From: UBA4636 sp963650915 | Lineage (GTDB): Bacteria; Bacillota; Clostridia; Christensenellales; Borkfalkiaceae | DNA: 61,503 nt | NCBI GenBank assembly: GCA_963650915.1 | Contig: CAVJMJ010000016.1 | Location: 1 to 61,503 of the forward strand | Direction: 5' to 3' | Shown here: one piece after another, positions 45,964-54,287 of the stretch | How positions within the stretch are numbered: position 1 is the first letter of the stretch | Layout of the letters: the number at the start of each line of letters is the position of its first letter | The notes under the pieces: generated by a model | Seen by the model: the letters and a program-made list of their open reading frames with translations, nothing else | What the model was told of the DNA's origin: nothing | Database searches by the model: none | Translations under genes and position numbers: made by a program

Positions 45964-46704
45964 TCAGCCCTCCAAAACATTCACATTGCCTTGTTCGAAG
46001 TTACCGAGCATTGCTCGGCCGCTGTCATCTGCAAGTATGCCTGCCCAGCCGTCACTTTCTATATACATTTCTTCTCCGCCTACAATGACGCAAACTTGAT
46101 AATCGCATTTGTTCTCAATCGTCGCAATGAAGTCGTATTCTTTATAGGTTCGCTCAACCTTAATATACTTATCTTCGTAAACAACTTTCGCCTTACGGAT
46201 TTCATACTTCATATCGACTTCACCTTTAATACTATCGTCCTGCACTTTACCCGTCCTTAAATCGTATTTAAGTCCGCCTTGCTTTTCAAGCCCCATAAGA
46301 TATTCCATTCCCGCCTTCTTGAAATAAGCGACTTCCGACCAGTATGTAGAAGAACCATCGGTGTAAGCGTCCGCCTCCGCTTGCGCCTTGAAATCCGGCG
46401 TTCCGCTATAAGCCTTCCAGTCGTCCATTACTTTCTTTTCTTCATCGTTCAAATCTCGGTAGCCTGCTCTATATGTTGTTAAACTGTAATCATCGTATTC
46501 GACGAGCGACGACTTTTCTATCCGTAACTCACTCAACTTGCCGTCGTCCCTCAAAAAGAATATTGCCTTACTGTTCGCTCCTTGTATCTTGCGCCAACCT
46601 TGCAGCCTTTCGGGAATATCAGCGGCTGAACCGCAACGTATAACCATACGCCCTTCGTACAATCCGCTCTTTGCGTCTCTTTTCAAGTCTGCCAGCGTTT
46701 TCAT
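45964..46704 (-). CDS. Phage protein of unknown function
   Basis: A 246-aa protein with KTLADLKRDAKSGLYEGRM at its start, a central helical segment and a C-terminal beta-rich part. GGAGG site upstream. No family recognised with certainty. Confidence 0.62.
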   Translation of the reverse strand: MKTLADLKRDAKSGLYEGRMVIRCGSAADIPERLQGWRKIQGANSKAIFFLRDDGKLSELRIEKSSLVEYDDYSLTTYRAGYRDLNDEEKKVMDDWKAYSGTPDFKAQAEADAYTDGSSTYWSEVAYFKKAGMEYLMGLEKQGGLKYDLRTGKVQDDSIKGEVDMKYEIRKAKVVYEDKYIKVERTYKEYDFIATIENKCDYQVCVIVGGEEMYIESDGWAGILADDSGRAMLGNFEQGNVNVLEG

Positions 46705-46705
46705 A

Positions 46706-47386
46706 TCAGTTTTCCTCCTTCAAAAAATCAAACTCGCTTATCGGGAACTCTTGATACCATTCAGCGTTAAAGAAGAACCTTTCGTCCCCGTCGTCAAGTT
46801 TTTCAAGTCCTGCCTGCGTTTCGTCTGCAAGGTCTGAGAGCGAATCAGTCATTGTGTGCCTGAACTGCGGAATATTTTCGTTGAGCCATTTTACAAGATC
46901 GGGTATGGTATCGAAGTTGTGCTCGTCTATATACTGTTCGTCCCCGTTCTCGTCGGGATAACAGCAGTCTACATACATAACTTCGGGATAAAACAAACCT
47001 GTTTCGTCCCACTTGTTATAGTACGCGCAGCCGCACTCCTCCGAAAGATAGGCAATCTCTATTCCTTTATAAAACCTATCTATTATTTCTCGCCATATAC
47101 CAATTTTCGGTCCCCAAGCGGTGCAGGTCGCTATTGAAAAACATATATAGTCCTCTCTGTCAAACGTATAATCGTCTATACATTCTACCATACCCCTGCA
47201 ATTTATTTTTGCGTGTCCGAGTTCCGGGAAAAACGTGTTTGCGTAGTCCCCAAGCCACCCACTGCCGAAATCGTTTTCGGCAGTGGGCTTGCCGTTCAAA
47301 ATCTCCACCACTTTATCGTAAAACTTTTCTACGAGTTCTCTGTCTTTGGAATAGAATGTTATTCCTGTCGTGCACCAATTTGGCAT
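46706..47386 (-). CDS. Api92/YubB-type ferredoxin-fold phage protein
   Basis: A 226-aa protein starting MPNWCTTGITFYSKDRELVE, matching the N-terminus (MPNWxxNxxxF) of phage Api92/DUF1281-like ferredoxin-fold proteins. It resembles its upstream neighbour at 47502 only in this N-terminal plan. Function unknown. Confidence 0.7.
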   Translation of the reverse strand: MPNWCTTGITFYSKDRELVEKFYDKVVEILNGKPTAENDFGSGWLGDYANTFFPELGHAKINCRGMVECIDDYTFDREDYICFSIATCTAWGPKIGIWREIIDRFYKGIEIAYLSEECGCAYYNKWDETGLFYPEVMYVDCCYPDENGDEQYIDEHNFDTIPDLVKWLNENIPQFRHTMTDSLSDLADETQAGLEKLDDGDERFFFNAEWYQEFPISEFDFLKEEN

Positions 47387-47501
47387 TTTTCCATATCTCC
47401 TTTTGCAGTCTTTATTTGCCTTTTACGGCTTGTTTTATTTTTCTTGATAATTTATAGGTTGCTTTGCTGTTTCCGCCGGATTGCTGTTATAACAACGTAT
47501 T

Positions 47502-48311
47502 TTAGTCGATAGAGTCGTAAGTTCCGGTCTTTTCGTTGTATTCGTAATCCTCTCTTCCTCCGAGTAGCATAAACGCTTGCTCGTAAGCCTCTTTTGAGAA
47601 GTTTTCATACAGGTTTTCCGTAATTTCTTTTTTCTCGTTGTCGATGTCTATCCAACCCACCAACACACCTCTTTCTTCATCTGCGTATTCCAGCAAAAAA
47701 TTACAGTCAGGGTAAAGTTCCGCAAGTTTTTTGACAATAGGAATTGCAGGCGACCAAGCGGTTTCAAACCAAACCTCGCTTCCGTGTATCATTGTATTGC
47801 AGGCGTTCCACTTCGTCCCCCAATTTTTAACACACCAGTCATACCAGTCAATGCAGCCGTATTTTACGAAGTTGTCGAGAGCCTGTTTGCCGTAGGCGAA
47901 CAAATCCGCTTTCGTCCTGAAATAAGGTTCTCTTTCCGGATCGTCGTGGGCAGCCATAACTCTTCCAATTCGATTATGGAACTCATCTTCCGTCATCTTT
48001 GCAGGCGTGCTAAATGCGTTAAACCGTTTGCTCGACTGTATCTTGCGGTAGATGTCTGCATACTTTTCGTAATCTTCGCAGCCTTCAAGCATACCATTGA
48101 TAAACAATCTCATACAATCGTCTGTCGGTCCGCCCGATACGATGTCAAGCGACTTCGGCATTTCTATAACCGTGTTGAAATCGAAGCGTTTATCGCCCGT
48201 ATTGCTATCTGTTTCGTAGTTTCCTTTCTCGTCCTTTGCGCAATGCCTTAAAATAATTTGCTCTGCGTTCGGACCTGTAATCGTCAATCTGTTTGTCACA
48301 TAGTTAGGCAT
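47502..48311 (-). CDS. DUF1281/Api92-like phage protein
   Basis: A 269-aa protein with MPNYVTNRLTITGP at the start and a conserved KNWGTKWNACNT motif and FETAWSPAIPIVKKLAE, diagnostic of the DUF1281/YubB-like family. The family is widespread in phages and plasmids; function unknown. Confidence 0.85.
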   Translation of the reverse strand: MPNYVTNRLTITGPNAEQIILRHCAKDEKGNYETDSNTGDKRFDFNTVIEMPKSLDIVSGGPTDDCMRLFINGMLEGCEDYEKYADIYRKIQSSKRFNAFSTPAKMTEDEFHNRIGRVMAAHDDPEREPYFRTKADLFAYGKQALDNFVKYGCIDWYDWCVKNWGTKWNACNTMIHGSEVWFETAWSPAIPIVKKLAELYPDCNFLLEYADEERGVLVGWIDIDNEKKEITENLYENFSKEAYEQAFMLLGGREDYEYNEKTGTYDSID

Positions 48312-48323
48312 ATATTCTTCTCC

Positions 48324-48461
48324 TTACTTCCTTTTGAACATCCAAGACTCGTCGTACTTCGCAAGTTTCTTTTCTGCCTTCCAAAGCAAAACTCCCAAAA
48401 CCACCATACTTACCAATGCGAGCGATAAGCCCACGATGTTTGCAATTAAAATAGCCTTCAT
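48324..48461 (-). CDS. Small single-pass membrane protein
   Basis: A 45-aa protein with one hydrophobic segment (about 3-26, AILIANIVGLSLALVSMVVL) and a basic tail. The start codon overlaps the stop of the upstream gene as ATGA, and GAGG lies upstream, so a real gene is likely. Function unknown. Confidence 0.7.
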   Translation of the reverse strand: MKAILIANIVGLSLALVSMVVLGVLLWKAEKKLAKYDESWMFKRK

Positions 48462-48676
48462 CTTTTTACCTCCATTTTTTTAATGAGATTATCTATCTGT
48501 CTTTTTTGCCGTTTCAATGCGGCGATATTAAATCTTGCGATTATACTTTTGTCGTTTGCCCTCTCGCTAATCTGCCGTTCTATATCACGCAGTTCTGCCC
48601 TTAAACAGCATTTAATAAGCGAACATTCCGCAATAGAAAGCGGTTCGTCCCGAAATCCGTCAGAAATTATAATCAT
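48458..48676 (-). CDS. Basic helical phage protein
   Basis: A 72-aa, helical, lysine/arginine-rich protein (ALKRQKRQIDNLIKKMEVKR at the end). It overlaps the upstream gene by 17 bases and the downstream one by four. Function unknown. Confidence 0.62.
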   Translation of the reverse strand: MIIISDGFRDEPLSIAECSLIKCCLRAELRDIERQISERANDKSIIARFNIAALKRQKRQIDNLIKKMEVKR

Positions 48677-49193
48677 AAAACTCGCTCCTTCCCAACGTAA
48701 GCCTTATGCTTTGGTCTGATCCTTTGCACCAACGCCCGAACTTCTCGCTCCAATGGAACGTTTCAATCTGTCCGTCCTCGTCTCTCTCGTAGTCGTATTC
48801 CTGCTCCTCGTTATTCGTGCAATGAGCACCGAAACCGCCGGGAATAAATTCGGGTTTGAAACTTGCTTTAAGCGTTGCTTTGTCGTGCTGAATTGTCAGC
48901 GTGCATTTTGTCCTTGCGATGACTGTCGCTGCGTGCCTGTCTGTATACAGGCAAACCGTCACGCCGTCGCCAACTTCAACTTCCCTGTTCTTTTCCTTAA
49001 TGATATCACGCTCTAACTGTTCTACCGTTCTGCGGTTCTCCCTGCCGAACTGCTGCCAGTATTCGCACCACAACTTTTCGTACAATTCGGAATTTGCCGT
49101 CGGAACTTTGTCGTGCACCATCTCTTGACAGAGTGCCTTGTCGTCCGCTTTCAATGTTTCCAGTCTTTTTTGCAGTTCTTCACTGTATTTCAT
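48660..49193 (-). CDS. Conserved phage protein of unknown function
   Basis: A 177-aa protein with a helical N-terminus and a beta-rich domain (VGDGVTVCLYTDRHAATVIA, FKPEFIPGGFGAHCTNN, then a Trp-rich FHWSEKFGRW). Similar phrases are common in gut phages. No function known. AAGGAG upstream. Confidence 0.7.
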   Translation of the reverse strand: MKYSEELQKRLETLKADDKALCQEMVHDKVPTANSELYEKLWCEYWQQFGRENRRTVEQLERDIIKEKNREVEVGDGVTVCLYTDRHAATVIARTKCTLTIQHDKATLKASFKPEFIPGGFGAHCTNNEEQEYDYERDEDGQIETFHWSEKFGRWCKGSDQSIRLTLGRSEFYDYNF

Positions 49194-49212
49194 ACTTACT
49201 TGCTCCTTATGC

Positions 49213-49241
49213 TTGACTTTTCCCTTTCCGCCTGATATACT
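49213..49241 (+). promoter_or_regulatory. Rightward promoter of small RNA 1
   Basis: TTGACT (49213-49218) and TATACT (49236-49241), spacer exactly 17. It points away from the coding direction of all neighbouring genes and leads straight into the two-hairpin element. Confidence 0.8.
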
Positions 49242-49247
49242 ATAAGC

Positions 49248-49345
49248 GCAGTAAGGAGTGGCAGAAAGGGTATTCTCCTTACTCGCTTGGTAGTTATTCA
49301 GCGTTTGCTTTTCTGGGGCTTTGCTGAATAACTATTTTCATTTAT
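49248..49345 (+). ncRNA. Candidate phage small RNA 1
   Basis: It fills the gap between two leftward genes. Hairpin 1: GTAAGGAG (49251-49258) with CTCCTTAC (49275-49282). Linker TCGCTTGGT. Hairpin 2: AGTTATTCAGC (49292-49302) with GCTGAATAACT (49323-49333), then ATTTTCATTT as a T-rich end. Loop 1 contains GGCAG. Architecture, promoter and short motifs recur at 55151-55250. Protein-coding capacity is absent. Confidence 0.7.
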
Positions 49346-49475
49346 TGCTCAATATCCTATCGAGCGCCGCTTTCAACTCGTCCAAGTCTTTGCACTTGTT
49401 TGCGAGTTCTCGTATCGCCCGCGCTAACATCTCGACCGATGTCATCTCGTCTAACTCCTTTAAGTAATCACGCAT
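49338..49475 (-). CDS. Tiny helical phage protein
   Basis: A 45-aa helical protein (MRDYLKELDEMTSVEMLARA...), with GGAGG upstream. It is the first gene behind promoter P2 and is followed by the small-RNA element. Function unknown. Confidence 0.65.
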   Translation of the reverse strand: MRDYLKELDEMTSVEMLARAIRELANKCKDLDELKAALDRILSNK

Positions 49476-49547
49476 TTAATTTACCTCCATCTGTATTTTT
49501 CTGCCAAAGAAGATTTGCGTTTGTTGTAATTTAATCTTCTTATTCTT

Positions 49548-49577
49548 ATTATATCTTACAGACCTGTAATTTGTCAA
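49548..49577 (-). promoter_or_regulatory. Phage promoter P2 with palindromic operator
   Basis: Leftward TTGACA (49572-49577) and TATAAT (49548-49553), spacer 18, containing the perfect palindrome TTACAGACCTGTAA (49556-49569). Confidence 0.87.
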
Positions 49578-49743
49578 ACTTTTTTAATCTTTTTTATGAA
49601 TTTTTTTTATTTTTTTTTACCTTACATAAAAACAAGTAAATATATTCTCGCACTTGTCGTCCTGATTTGCTTTTTAGGGCGTTTTATTATTTTGCGGTTA
49701 AGGAAGTATAAGGCTCGTTTCGTTTTAACTTTTTGCGGTGCCT

Positions 49744-50166
49744 TTAAGCAAACTTGACCGCCTTTTTCATATAATCGCTTACTGCTTTTCCGTAAATGCG
49801 AGCCAACTCTTTGTCGGTTTCAAGATCGTCAACCGTGTAGCCGAAGATTCCGAGTACGGTAGCGTCGTCCTCTGAATATATGTACTCGTGATTATACAAT
49901 TCATAGATGAAACCGTCGTACATTTTCTTGTTGGACTTTTTGAGAGCCTGCTTTTCTGCCTTATGACGTTTGAACATCTCTTCCATAGCAGGAATGTCTT
50001 TCCCTCTCACATACCCGCCTGCGCCGATTGAATAATACTTATCGCCGTCGTCCAGCGGAATTTTTTTCATCATTTCCTCAAACTGCTCGTTGCTGAACGC
50101 AAACCCGAACGGAAAAGCGTTCACTTCCTGTTGCTGTCTTTCTCTCATTTCTTTGTATGATTCCAT
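49744..50166 (-). CDS. Phage protein of unknown function
   Basis: A 140-aa helical protein (MESYKEMRERQQQEVNAFPF...), last gene of the unit transcribed from P3. No terminator is obvious downstream. Function unknown. Confidence 0.62.
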   Translation of the reverse strand: MESYKEMRERQQQEVNAFPFGFAFSNEQFEEMMKKIPLDDGDKYYSIGAGGYVRGKDIPAMEEMFKRHKAEKQALKKSNKKMYDGFIYELYNHEYIYSEDDATVLGIFGYTVDDLETDKELARIYGKAVSDYMKKAVKFA

Positions 50167-50170
50167 TTTA

Positions 50171-50404
50171 CTATCTCCTTGCTTTTATTGCGTCATCATA
50201 TCTGACTTTGTTTACTACCGCTCCGGCTATCTGCTCTTCAAGGTAGTATCTGATGTCGTAGTAACATTCGGTTTTCAAGAACTCAATGAGTTCCGCGTTC
50301 GTCTTGCCTTCGAGCAATTCGCTCACCGCTGCCGCTATCGTCATCGGCGTTTTGCTTTCCGCTACTTTCTGTCTGCTTTTCTCGCATAATTCTTTGAGAG
50401 TCAT
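50171..50404 (-). CDS. Helical phage protein
   Basis: A 77-aa helical protein (MTLKELCEKSRQKVAESKTP...). Start chosen at 50404 because GGAGG is close and the ATGA overlap with the upstream gene fits. Function unknown. Confidence 0.65.
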   Translation of the reverse strand: MTLKELCEKSRQKVAESKTPMTIAAAVSELLEGKTNAELIEFLKTECYYDIRYYLEEQIAGAVVNKVRYDDAIKARR

Positions 50405-50745
50405 CTGTTTGCCTCCGATATGCAGAAACAAGTTCCTTCGTCGTACTCTTTCGGCATTATATCGTAACCGCTTGCAATGCAAACATCGATAAGAACTTTC
50501 GCCTGTTCCGGCGTGATGTCGTGTGCAATCCACAATTCGTTTTTCTTTGAGAGCGATTTATCTTTGTTCATTCCCCATTCCCACTGTTTGCCGAAGATAC
50601 CCTTCCCGTCAGGATAGCGATGTCCGATTTCCGCCCACGCACAGGTACAACAATCACCATAATCGCTTGCACACACGTTTGCGAAGTCAAGCCCCGCTTT
50701 CTCTTTGATTTCTGCGAACAACTTGTTTAACTTTGCCTTTCTCAT
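50401..50745 (-). CDS. Cysteine-containing phage protein
   Basis: A 114-aa protein with CASDYGDCCTCAWAEIGHRY and a C-terminal CFCISEANR, likely metal-binding. Function unknown. It overlaps its downstream neighbour by four bases. Confidence 0.65.
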   Translation of the reverse strand: MRKAKLNKLFAEIKEKAGLDFANVCASDYGDCCTCAWAEIGHRYPDGKGIFGKQWEWGMNKDKSLSKKNELWIAHDITPEQAKVLIDVCIASGYDIMPKEYDEGTCFCISEANR

Positions 50746-50761
50746 TGTCTTGTTCTCCTCA

Positions 50762-50908
50762 TTATTTAACGTAGTAAACTACGCCGCCCGGCTCTTGCGC
50801 TATAACACGCACCATTGATCCACCAACCGTCACATACGTCGGCATATACTTGTATATGTCCTGTATCTTTTGGTCCATTTTGTCTTTCGGCACTTCAATG
50901 TAAGTCAT
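50762..50908 (-). CDS. Tiny beta-rich phage protein
   Basis: A 48-aa protein (MTYIEVPKDKMDQKIQDIYK...VYYVK). The start overlaps the stop of the upstream gene as ATGA, with AGGAGG upstream in that gene. Function unknown. Confidence 0.65.
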   Translation of the reverse strand: MTYIEVPKDKMDQKIQDIYKYMPTYVTVGGSMVRVIAQEPGGVVYYVK

Positions 50909-51264
50909 CTGTTTTCGTCCTCCTTTCTTTCTGTTAAAAATTCTTCAACACGCTGTTCGTCCGCTTCCGGAGTTTCCAGCACGCTTTCCCTGATAAAAAT
51001 CGCCGTCTCCTGTATCAAATAACTGATAAGCGGAGCACCGGCAATAAGTCTGTAACTCTCTTCGTCTACGTCTGCACCGTAGCCGTCGTAAATTGCAAGC
51101 AAATCCGACAATCTTTCACTGTTCGGCTCTGCGAGCATATCTCGTATTTCCACACCGTCGAGATATTCAACCCTGCTTTCGCCCGACTCTGCGTTATACA
51201 CGTCAAATATGGCGATTTCGCCACGTTTAACTTTTCGCTTTAACGAACTTTCAAAACTTTCCAT
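50905..51264 (-). CDS. Acidic phage protein of unknown function
   Basis: A 119-aa acidic protein (ESFESSLKRKVKRGEIAIFD at start; terminal EERKEDENR-like acidic/basic tail). Two bases separate it from the upstream gene. No family recognised. Confidence 0.62.
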   Translation of the reverse strand: MESFESSLKRKVKRGEIAIFDVYNAESGESRVEYLDGVEIRDMLAEPNSERLSDLLAIYDGYGADVDEESYRLIAGAPLISYLIQETAIFIRESVLETPEADEQRVEEFLTERKEDENR

Positions 51265-51266
51265 AA

Positions 51267-51554
51267 CTACTGCTCCCTGTTTAGAATTTCTTTTACTTTC
51301 TCGCTGTACTTGTAGTAAGCGTCGAACGGATGAAACAACACGCCCTTTATGAAGTCTGCGTCCGGCGTTCTACTTGCCCACCCGCCTATGTTTTCTCCGT
51401 AATAACTTTCGCCGTCTTTCAGCAGTTCGATTTTGTCGTCAAATTCTGCAACTTTTTCGCCGTTAAGATAAACTTTTGCAGCCCCTTGCGTAACCGAGCC
51501 TCTTAATCTGTCAACGGTGAATATGTACTTTACCCCGCTTTTACTTTCCGCCAT
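51267..51554 (-). CDS. Beta-rich phage protein of unknown function
   Basis: A 95-aa protein with strands (KYIFTVDRLRGSVTQGAAKV, YLNGEKVAEF). It overlaps its upstream neighbour by 14 bases. No family recognised. Confidence 0.62.
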   Translation of the reverse strand: MAESKSGVKYIFTVDRLRGSVTQGAAKVYLNGEKVAEFDDKIELLKDGESYYGENIGGWASRTPDADFIKGVLFHPFDAYYKYSEKVKEILNREQ

Positions 51555-51807
51555 TTTTACGTGCCTCCCTTTCTGCCAAATCCGCCATAATCTTTTTAGG
51601 AAAGATAAGCGGTATTACCAGCAACTTTTTGAAATCTTTGTCATCAATCGCAACCATTGCTTGCCGATTGAGTTCCTCGGCTTCCGCTTTTGTCAACTCG
51701 AAGCCGTCTGCCGTGATATAGGTCTTTTCCCCCTCGTCCGCCGACGGCTCTCGCTTTTTCAAGTCTTCCCTTATACTGTCAATTATTCCTTGAAACGTTA
51801 TCTCCAC
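51541..51807 (-). CDS. Phage protein, GTG start
   Basis: An 88-aa protein beginning VEITFQGIIDSIREDLKKRE. The GTG at 51807 has AGGAGG seven bases upstream; an ATG at 51837 has none and would run into the upstream gene. Function unknown. Confidence 0.6.
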   Translation of the reverse strand: MEITFQGIIDSIREDLKKREPSADEGEKTYITADGFELTKAEAEELNRQAMVAIDDKDFKKLLVIPLIFPKKIMADLAEREARKNGGK

Positions 51808-51818
51808 TTGCCTACCTC

Positions 51819-52373
51819 CTAATCTACTGCGTACCACACGCCCGCCTTATACCCGGCATTTTCCATTACCTTCGTAAACGCTTCCGCCATATCCGTCCGC
51901 CTGTTCGCTTGTCCGTAGCACGCGCCGCTAATATGGTAATTCATATAGTAATCTTCCCACTTATTGCAATCCAGCCCGACCACTTTCGCTGCACGTCTAA
52001 CGACCTTTTCTCGCCAGCCTTCGAGCCTTACCGTCGGACAATCGAAGTTACACGTTCCGCCGTCGTCTACGTCTTTGAATTTCAAAGCCTCGTCTTTTGC
52101 GAGTTGGAGCGTTTCTATGAAGGCAAGTACCTTTGCTTGTATTCTCGGTTTCTGCCCCTTATACTTTGTGAAAGCATTTCTTTCGCCGGACTCGTATTCC
52201 GCAAGTTCGTCATCGAACACGTCGAGAGCCATTCTCTCTGCGTCTACCCCGTGTAACCCGCTTTTCTCGCATTGTTCCGCAAGAAGCAATAGGTACCACT
52301 TTGCCTCGACTTCCGAAACGCCGTTCTTAACCGCTCTCTTAATAATGAGTTCTTTCTTTTCTAAATCTTCCAT
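51819..52373 (-). CDS. Phage protein of unknown function
   Basis: A 184-aa protein, helical first half, then CNFDCPTVRLEGWREKVVRR and KWEDYYMNYHISGACYGQAN. No family recognised. RBS upstream is good. Confidence 0.65.
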   Translation of the reverse strand: MEDLEKKELIIKRAVKNGVSEVEAKWYLLLLAEQCEKSGLHGVDAERMALDVFDDELAEYESGERNAFTKYKGQKPRIQAKVLAFIETLQLAKDEALKFKDVDDGGTCNFDCPTVRLEGWREKVVRRAAKVVGLDCNKWEDYYMNYHISGACYGQANRRTDMAEAFTKVMENAGYKAGVWYAVD

Positions 52374-52386
52374 TCGTCTTCTCCTT

Positions 52387-52599
52387 TTAACCTAAAATAA
52401 TCGTATCTCCCATACGAGTTGTCTTGCTGTCGTAAATATCTTGCGACAGGTCCTCCGTTACTTCTGTAAACCCATAAAACAACCCGTGAAAGCCGTTACC
52501 TTCGTTATCGTCGCTTATGACGATGTTCTTGTTGCCGTTCCCGTTCTCGATTTCTTTCTTGCATAAATCAAGCAATTCATTGACTGTTATCTGCCCCAT
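52387..52599 (-). CDS. Small phage protein of unknown function
   Basis: A 70-aa protein with IENGNGNKNIVISDDNEGNG in the middle and a beta C-terminus (RMGDTIILG). GGTGG upstream of the start. Function unknown. Confidence 0.62.
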   Translation of the reverse strand: MGQITVNELLDLCKKEIENGNGNKNIVISDDNEGNGFHGLFYGFTEVTEDLSQDIYDSKTTRMGDTIILG

Positions 52600-52608
52600 C
52601 TTTCCACC

Positions 52609-52839
52609 TCAATTCCAGTAAGGATAAATCTCGCTGCCCGTCATCTCGCCAGACCGCCATTTTTCAACGCTGCTTACTCCCATAACCGGCTCATCGTCTC
52701 GCTTATCGAAGCAGTCTTGAACTTTCCGTTCTGCACTTTCTTTGTCGGGTGCGAATACTATTCGCTGTCCGTAAATCCGACCGCCGTCGAAGTACGTCCC
52801 GCTGTAATGTACCGTGAACTTCTTGTTGCCTTTTTTCAT
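52609..52839 (-). CDS. Small basic phage protein
   Basis: A 76-aa protein (MKKGNKKFTVHYSGTYFDGG...). Start at 52839 supported by AGGAGG; a longer frame to 53136 lies in the neighbour's frame and is rejected. Function unknown. Confidence 0.65.
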   Translation of the reverse strand: MKKGNKKFTVHYSGTYFDGGRIYGQRIVFAPDKESAERKVQDCFDKRDDEPVMGVSSVEKWRSGEMTGSEIYPYWN

Positions 52840-52850
52840 ATTGAAACCTC

Positions 52851-53114
52851 CTAAACTATTTCGTTGATGTAATCGTAGTAGTCTGCAATGTATAGCGTCG
52901 TCTTGTGGACTGTTCCGTCCGTGTTTTTGTAACGGTGATCGTAGAACTCTGCGTAAATATTGCCGTTGCAAACCGATATTTCTTGATTGCCGATATACTC
53001 TAACTGCTTTAAGTCGTCCGGCTTGAAGTATGTTTTCAGAACCTTGTAAATCTGCGACTTTGTTCTCTCTTTTACAGGAATAACTCTGCCGTCTTTGTGG
53101 AAGAAACTTAACAT
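52851..53114 (-). CDS. Small phage protein of unknown function
   Basis: An 87-aa beta-rich protein with KDGRVIPVKERTKSQIYKVL. Its start lies seven bases inside the upstream gene. Function unknown. Confidence 0.62.
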   Translation of the reverse strand: MLSFFHKDGRVIPVKERTKSQIYKVLKTYFKPDDLKQLEYIGNQEISVCNGNIYAEFYDHRYKNTDGTVHKTTLYIADYYDYINEIV

Positions 53115-53452
53115 TGCTTTTTAACCTCCGTAACATTCAGGAACAACACGCCGTTCGTATCATCGTAGAAGTCGAGCGAATCGAACTCGTAGCCCTGCTT
53201 TTCAAACTCGTCAAACGCTCTTTCCAAATACTGCCTGTTCTCGTCCATTGTGAATTTGCTCCACCCGCCGCGTTCTATGTAGTAAGCCTTGTCTTGATAC
53301 ATTCTGCATATCTTTCCACGAACTTCTTCTTTGAAGTCGGCCGCTATCTCGTCGATAATTGCCAAACTGCCTACAAGCGACGCTTCCACGCAAGTGAGCG
53401 TTGTGTCTCCAACCTCTTCCGTTAAAGCCCTTACCGCGTCATCTTTTTCCAT
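53108..53452 (-). CDS. Phage protein of unknown function
   Basis: A 114-aa protein, helical, with a C-terminal beta hairpin (DFYDDTNGVLFLNVTEVKKQ). RBS is weak but spacing to the upstream gene is only five bases. Function unknown. Confidence 0.6.
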   Translation of the reverse strand: MEKDDAVRALTEEVGDTTLTCVEASLVGSLAIIDEIAADFKEEVRGKICRMYQDKAYYIERGGWSKFTMDENRQYLERAFDEFEKQGYEFDSLDFYDDTNGVLFLNVTEVKKQC

Positions 53453-53457
53453 ATCTG

Positions 53458-53712
53458 TTACCTCTCATTTATCAACTGCCAGCAGGCTTGAACCATATTG
53501 CCATTGAAGAACGGGCTTTCGTTCTTCTTTCTAACGTAGGTGTATAGCAGGATATATAAAATCTCCATATCACTAATTTTCACGTAAGGACCTATAAAGT
53601 TTCTCTTTCTTGCAATGTCGCCTTTGATTGACTCTTTACAAGCGGTTATCCCAAACTCGCCGTCGTCCTTTGCTTTTGCTGTTTCTTTCAAAATCTGTTC
53701 TAACGTTTTCAT
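53458..53712 (-). CDS. Phage protein of unknown function
   Basis: An 84-aa protein (MKTLEQILKETAKAKDDGEF...). One base separates it from the upstream stop. No family recognised. Confidence 0.6.
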   Translation of the reverse strand: MKTLEQILKETAKAKDDGEFGITACKESIKGDIARKRNFIGPYVKISDMEILYILLYTYVRKKNESPFFNGNMVQACWQLINER

Positions 53713-53713
53713 C

Positions 53714-53932
53714 TTAAAACTCCTTTTCGATTAAGCCGTGACTTTCGTAAACTTTTAAGGTGTAGCAACCTTTGCTATAATCGAAGGTCATTTGATATTC
53801 GATTCCGCATACCGAAAACATTATGTAATCGAATTTGCCATAATCGTTGGTGCTGCCTTCGAGCAAATCTATTTTGCTTACCGAAAACCCGAACTCTTCG
53901 TTTATCAATTTCTTTGCTGCTGCTTTATTCAT
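53714..53932 (-). CDS. Small phage protein of unknown function
   Basis: A 72-aa protein with a helical N-terminus (MNKAAAKKLINEEFGFSVSK) and beta strands (YQMTFDYSKGCYTLKVYE). AAAGGAG-like site upstream. Function unknown. Confidence 0.62.
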   Translation of the reverse strand: MNKAAAKKLINEEFGFSVSKIDLLEGSTNDYGKFDYIMFSVCGIEYQMTFDYSKGCYTLKVYESHGLIEKEF

Positions 53933-53965
53933 TGTTTACTCCTTTACTTATCGTAACTTTTTTGA

Positions 53966-54163
53966 TTATCTTCTGAAACTTGAAAGACCAAATACTATTG
54001 CAATCGCTTTTCTTATGCTTAATTCGTTTGATAAATAACCGCTTGATTTAATACATTTAATTTCGCCGTTTTCATTTTCTGCGTAGGTGGAACGCATTAT
54101 AAAATCGCTCCACACTTTATAAACTTTACTACCTACCGTAATGTTTTTAACTGTTCCTGTCAT
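53966..54163 (-). CDS. Small basic phage protein
   Basis: A 65-aa protein (MTGTVKNITVGSKVYKVWSD...), first gene behind promoter P3. Ribosome site AAGGAG upstream. Function unknown. Confidence 0.62.
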   Translation of the reverse strand: MTGTVKNITVGSKVYKVWSDFIMRSTYAENENGEIKCIKSSGYLSNELSIRKAIAIVFGLSSFRR

Positions 54164-54207
54164 AGCCTTTACTCCTTACTGTGTGATAATTTTTATTTTG
54201 TATCTTC

Positions 54208-54236
54208 ATTCTAACTTACAAAACTGTAATTGTCAA
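54208..54236 (-). promoter_or_regulatory. Phage promoter P3 with palindromic operator
   Basis: Leftward TTGACA (54231-54236) and TAGAAT (54208-54213), spacer 17, with palindrome TTACAAAACTGTAA (54216-54229, one mismatch from perfect). Confidence 0.85.
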
Positions 54237-54287
54237 ACGTATTTATGAAGTTTTACAATATTTTTTGAAAATAAACGAAATAATTTA

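Noticed and set aside
52840..53136. Extended reading frame upstream of the 76-aa gene
   Set aside because: It overlaps two better-supported genes in another frame, and AGGAGG marks the start at 52839.
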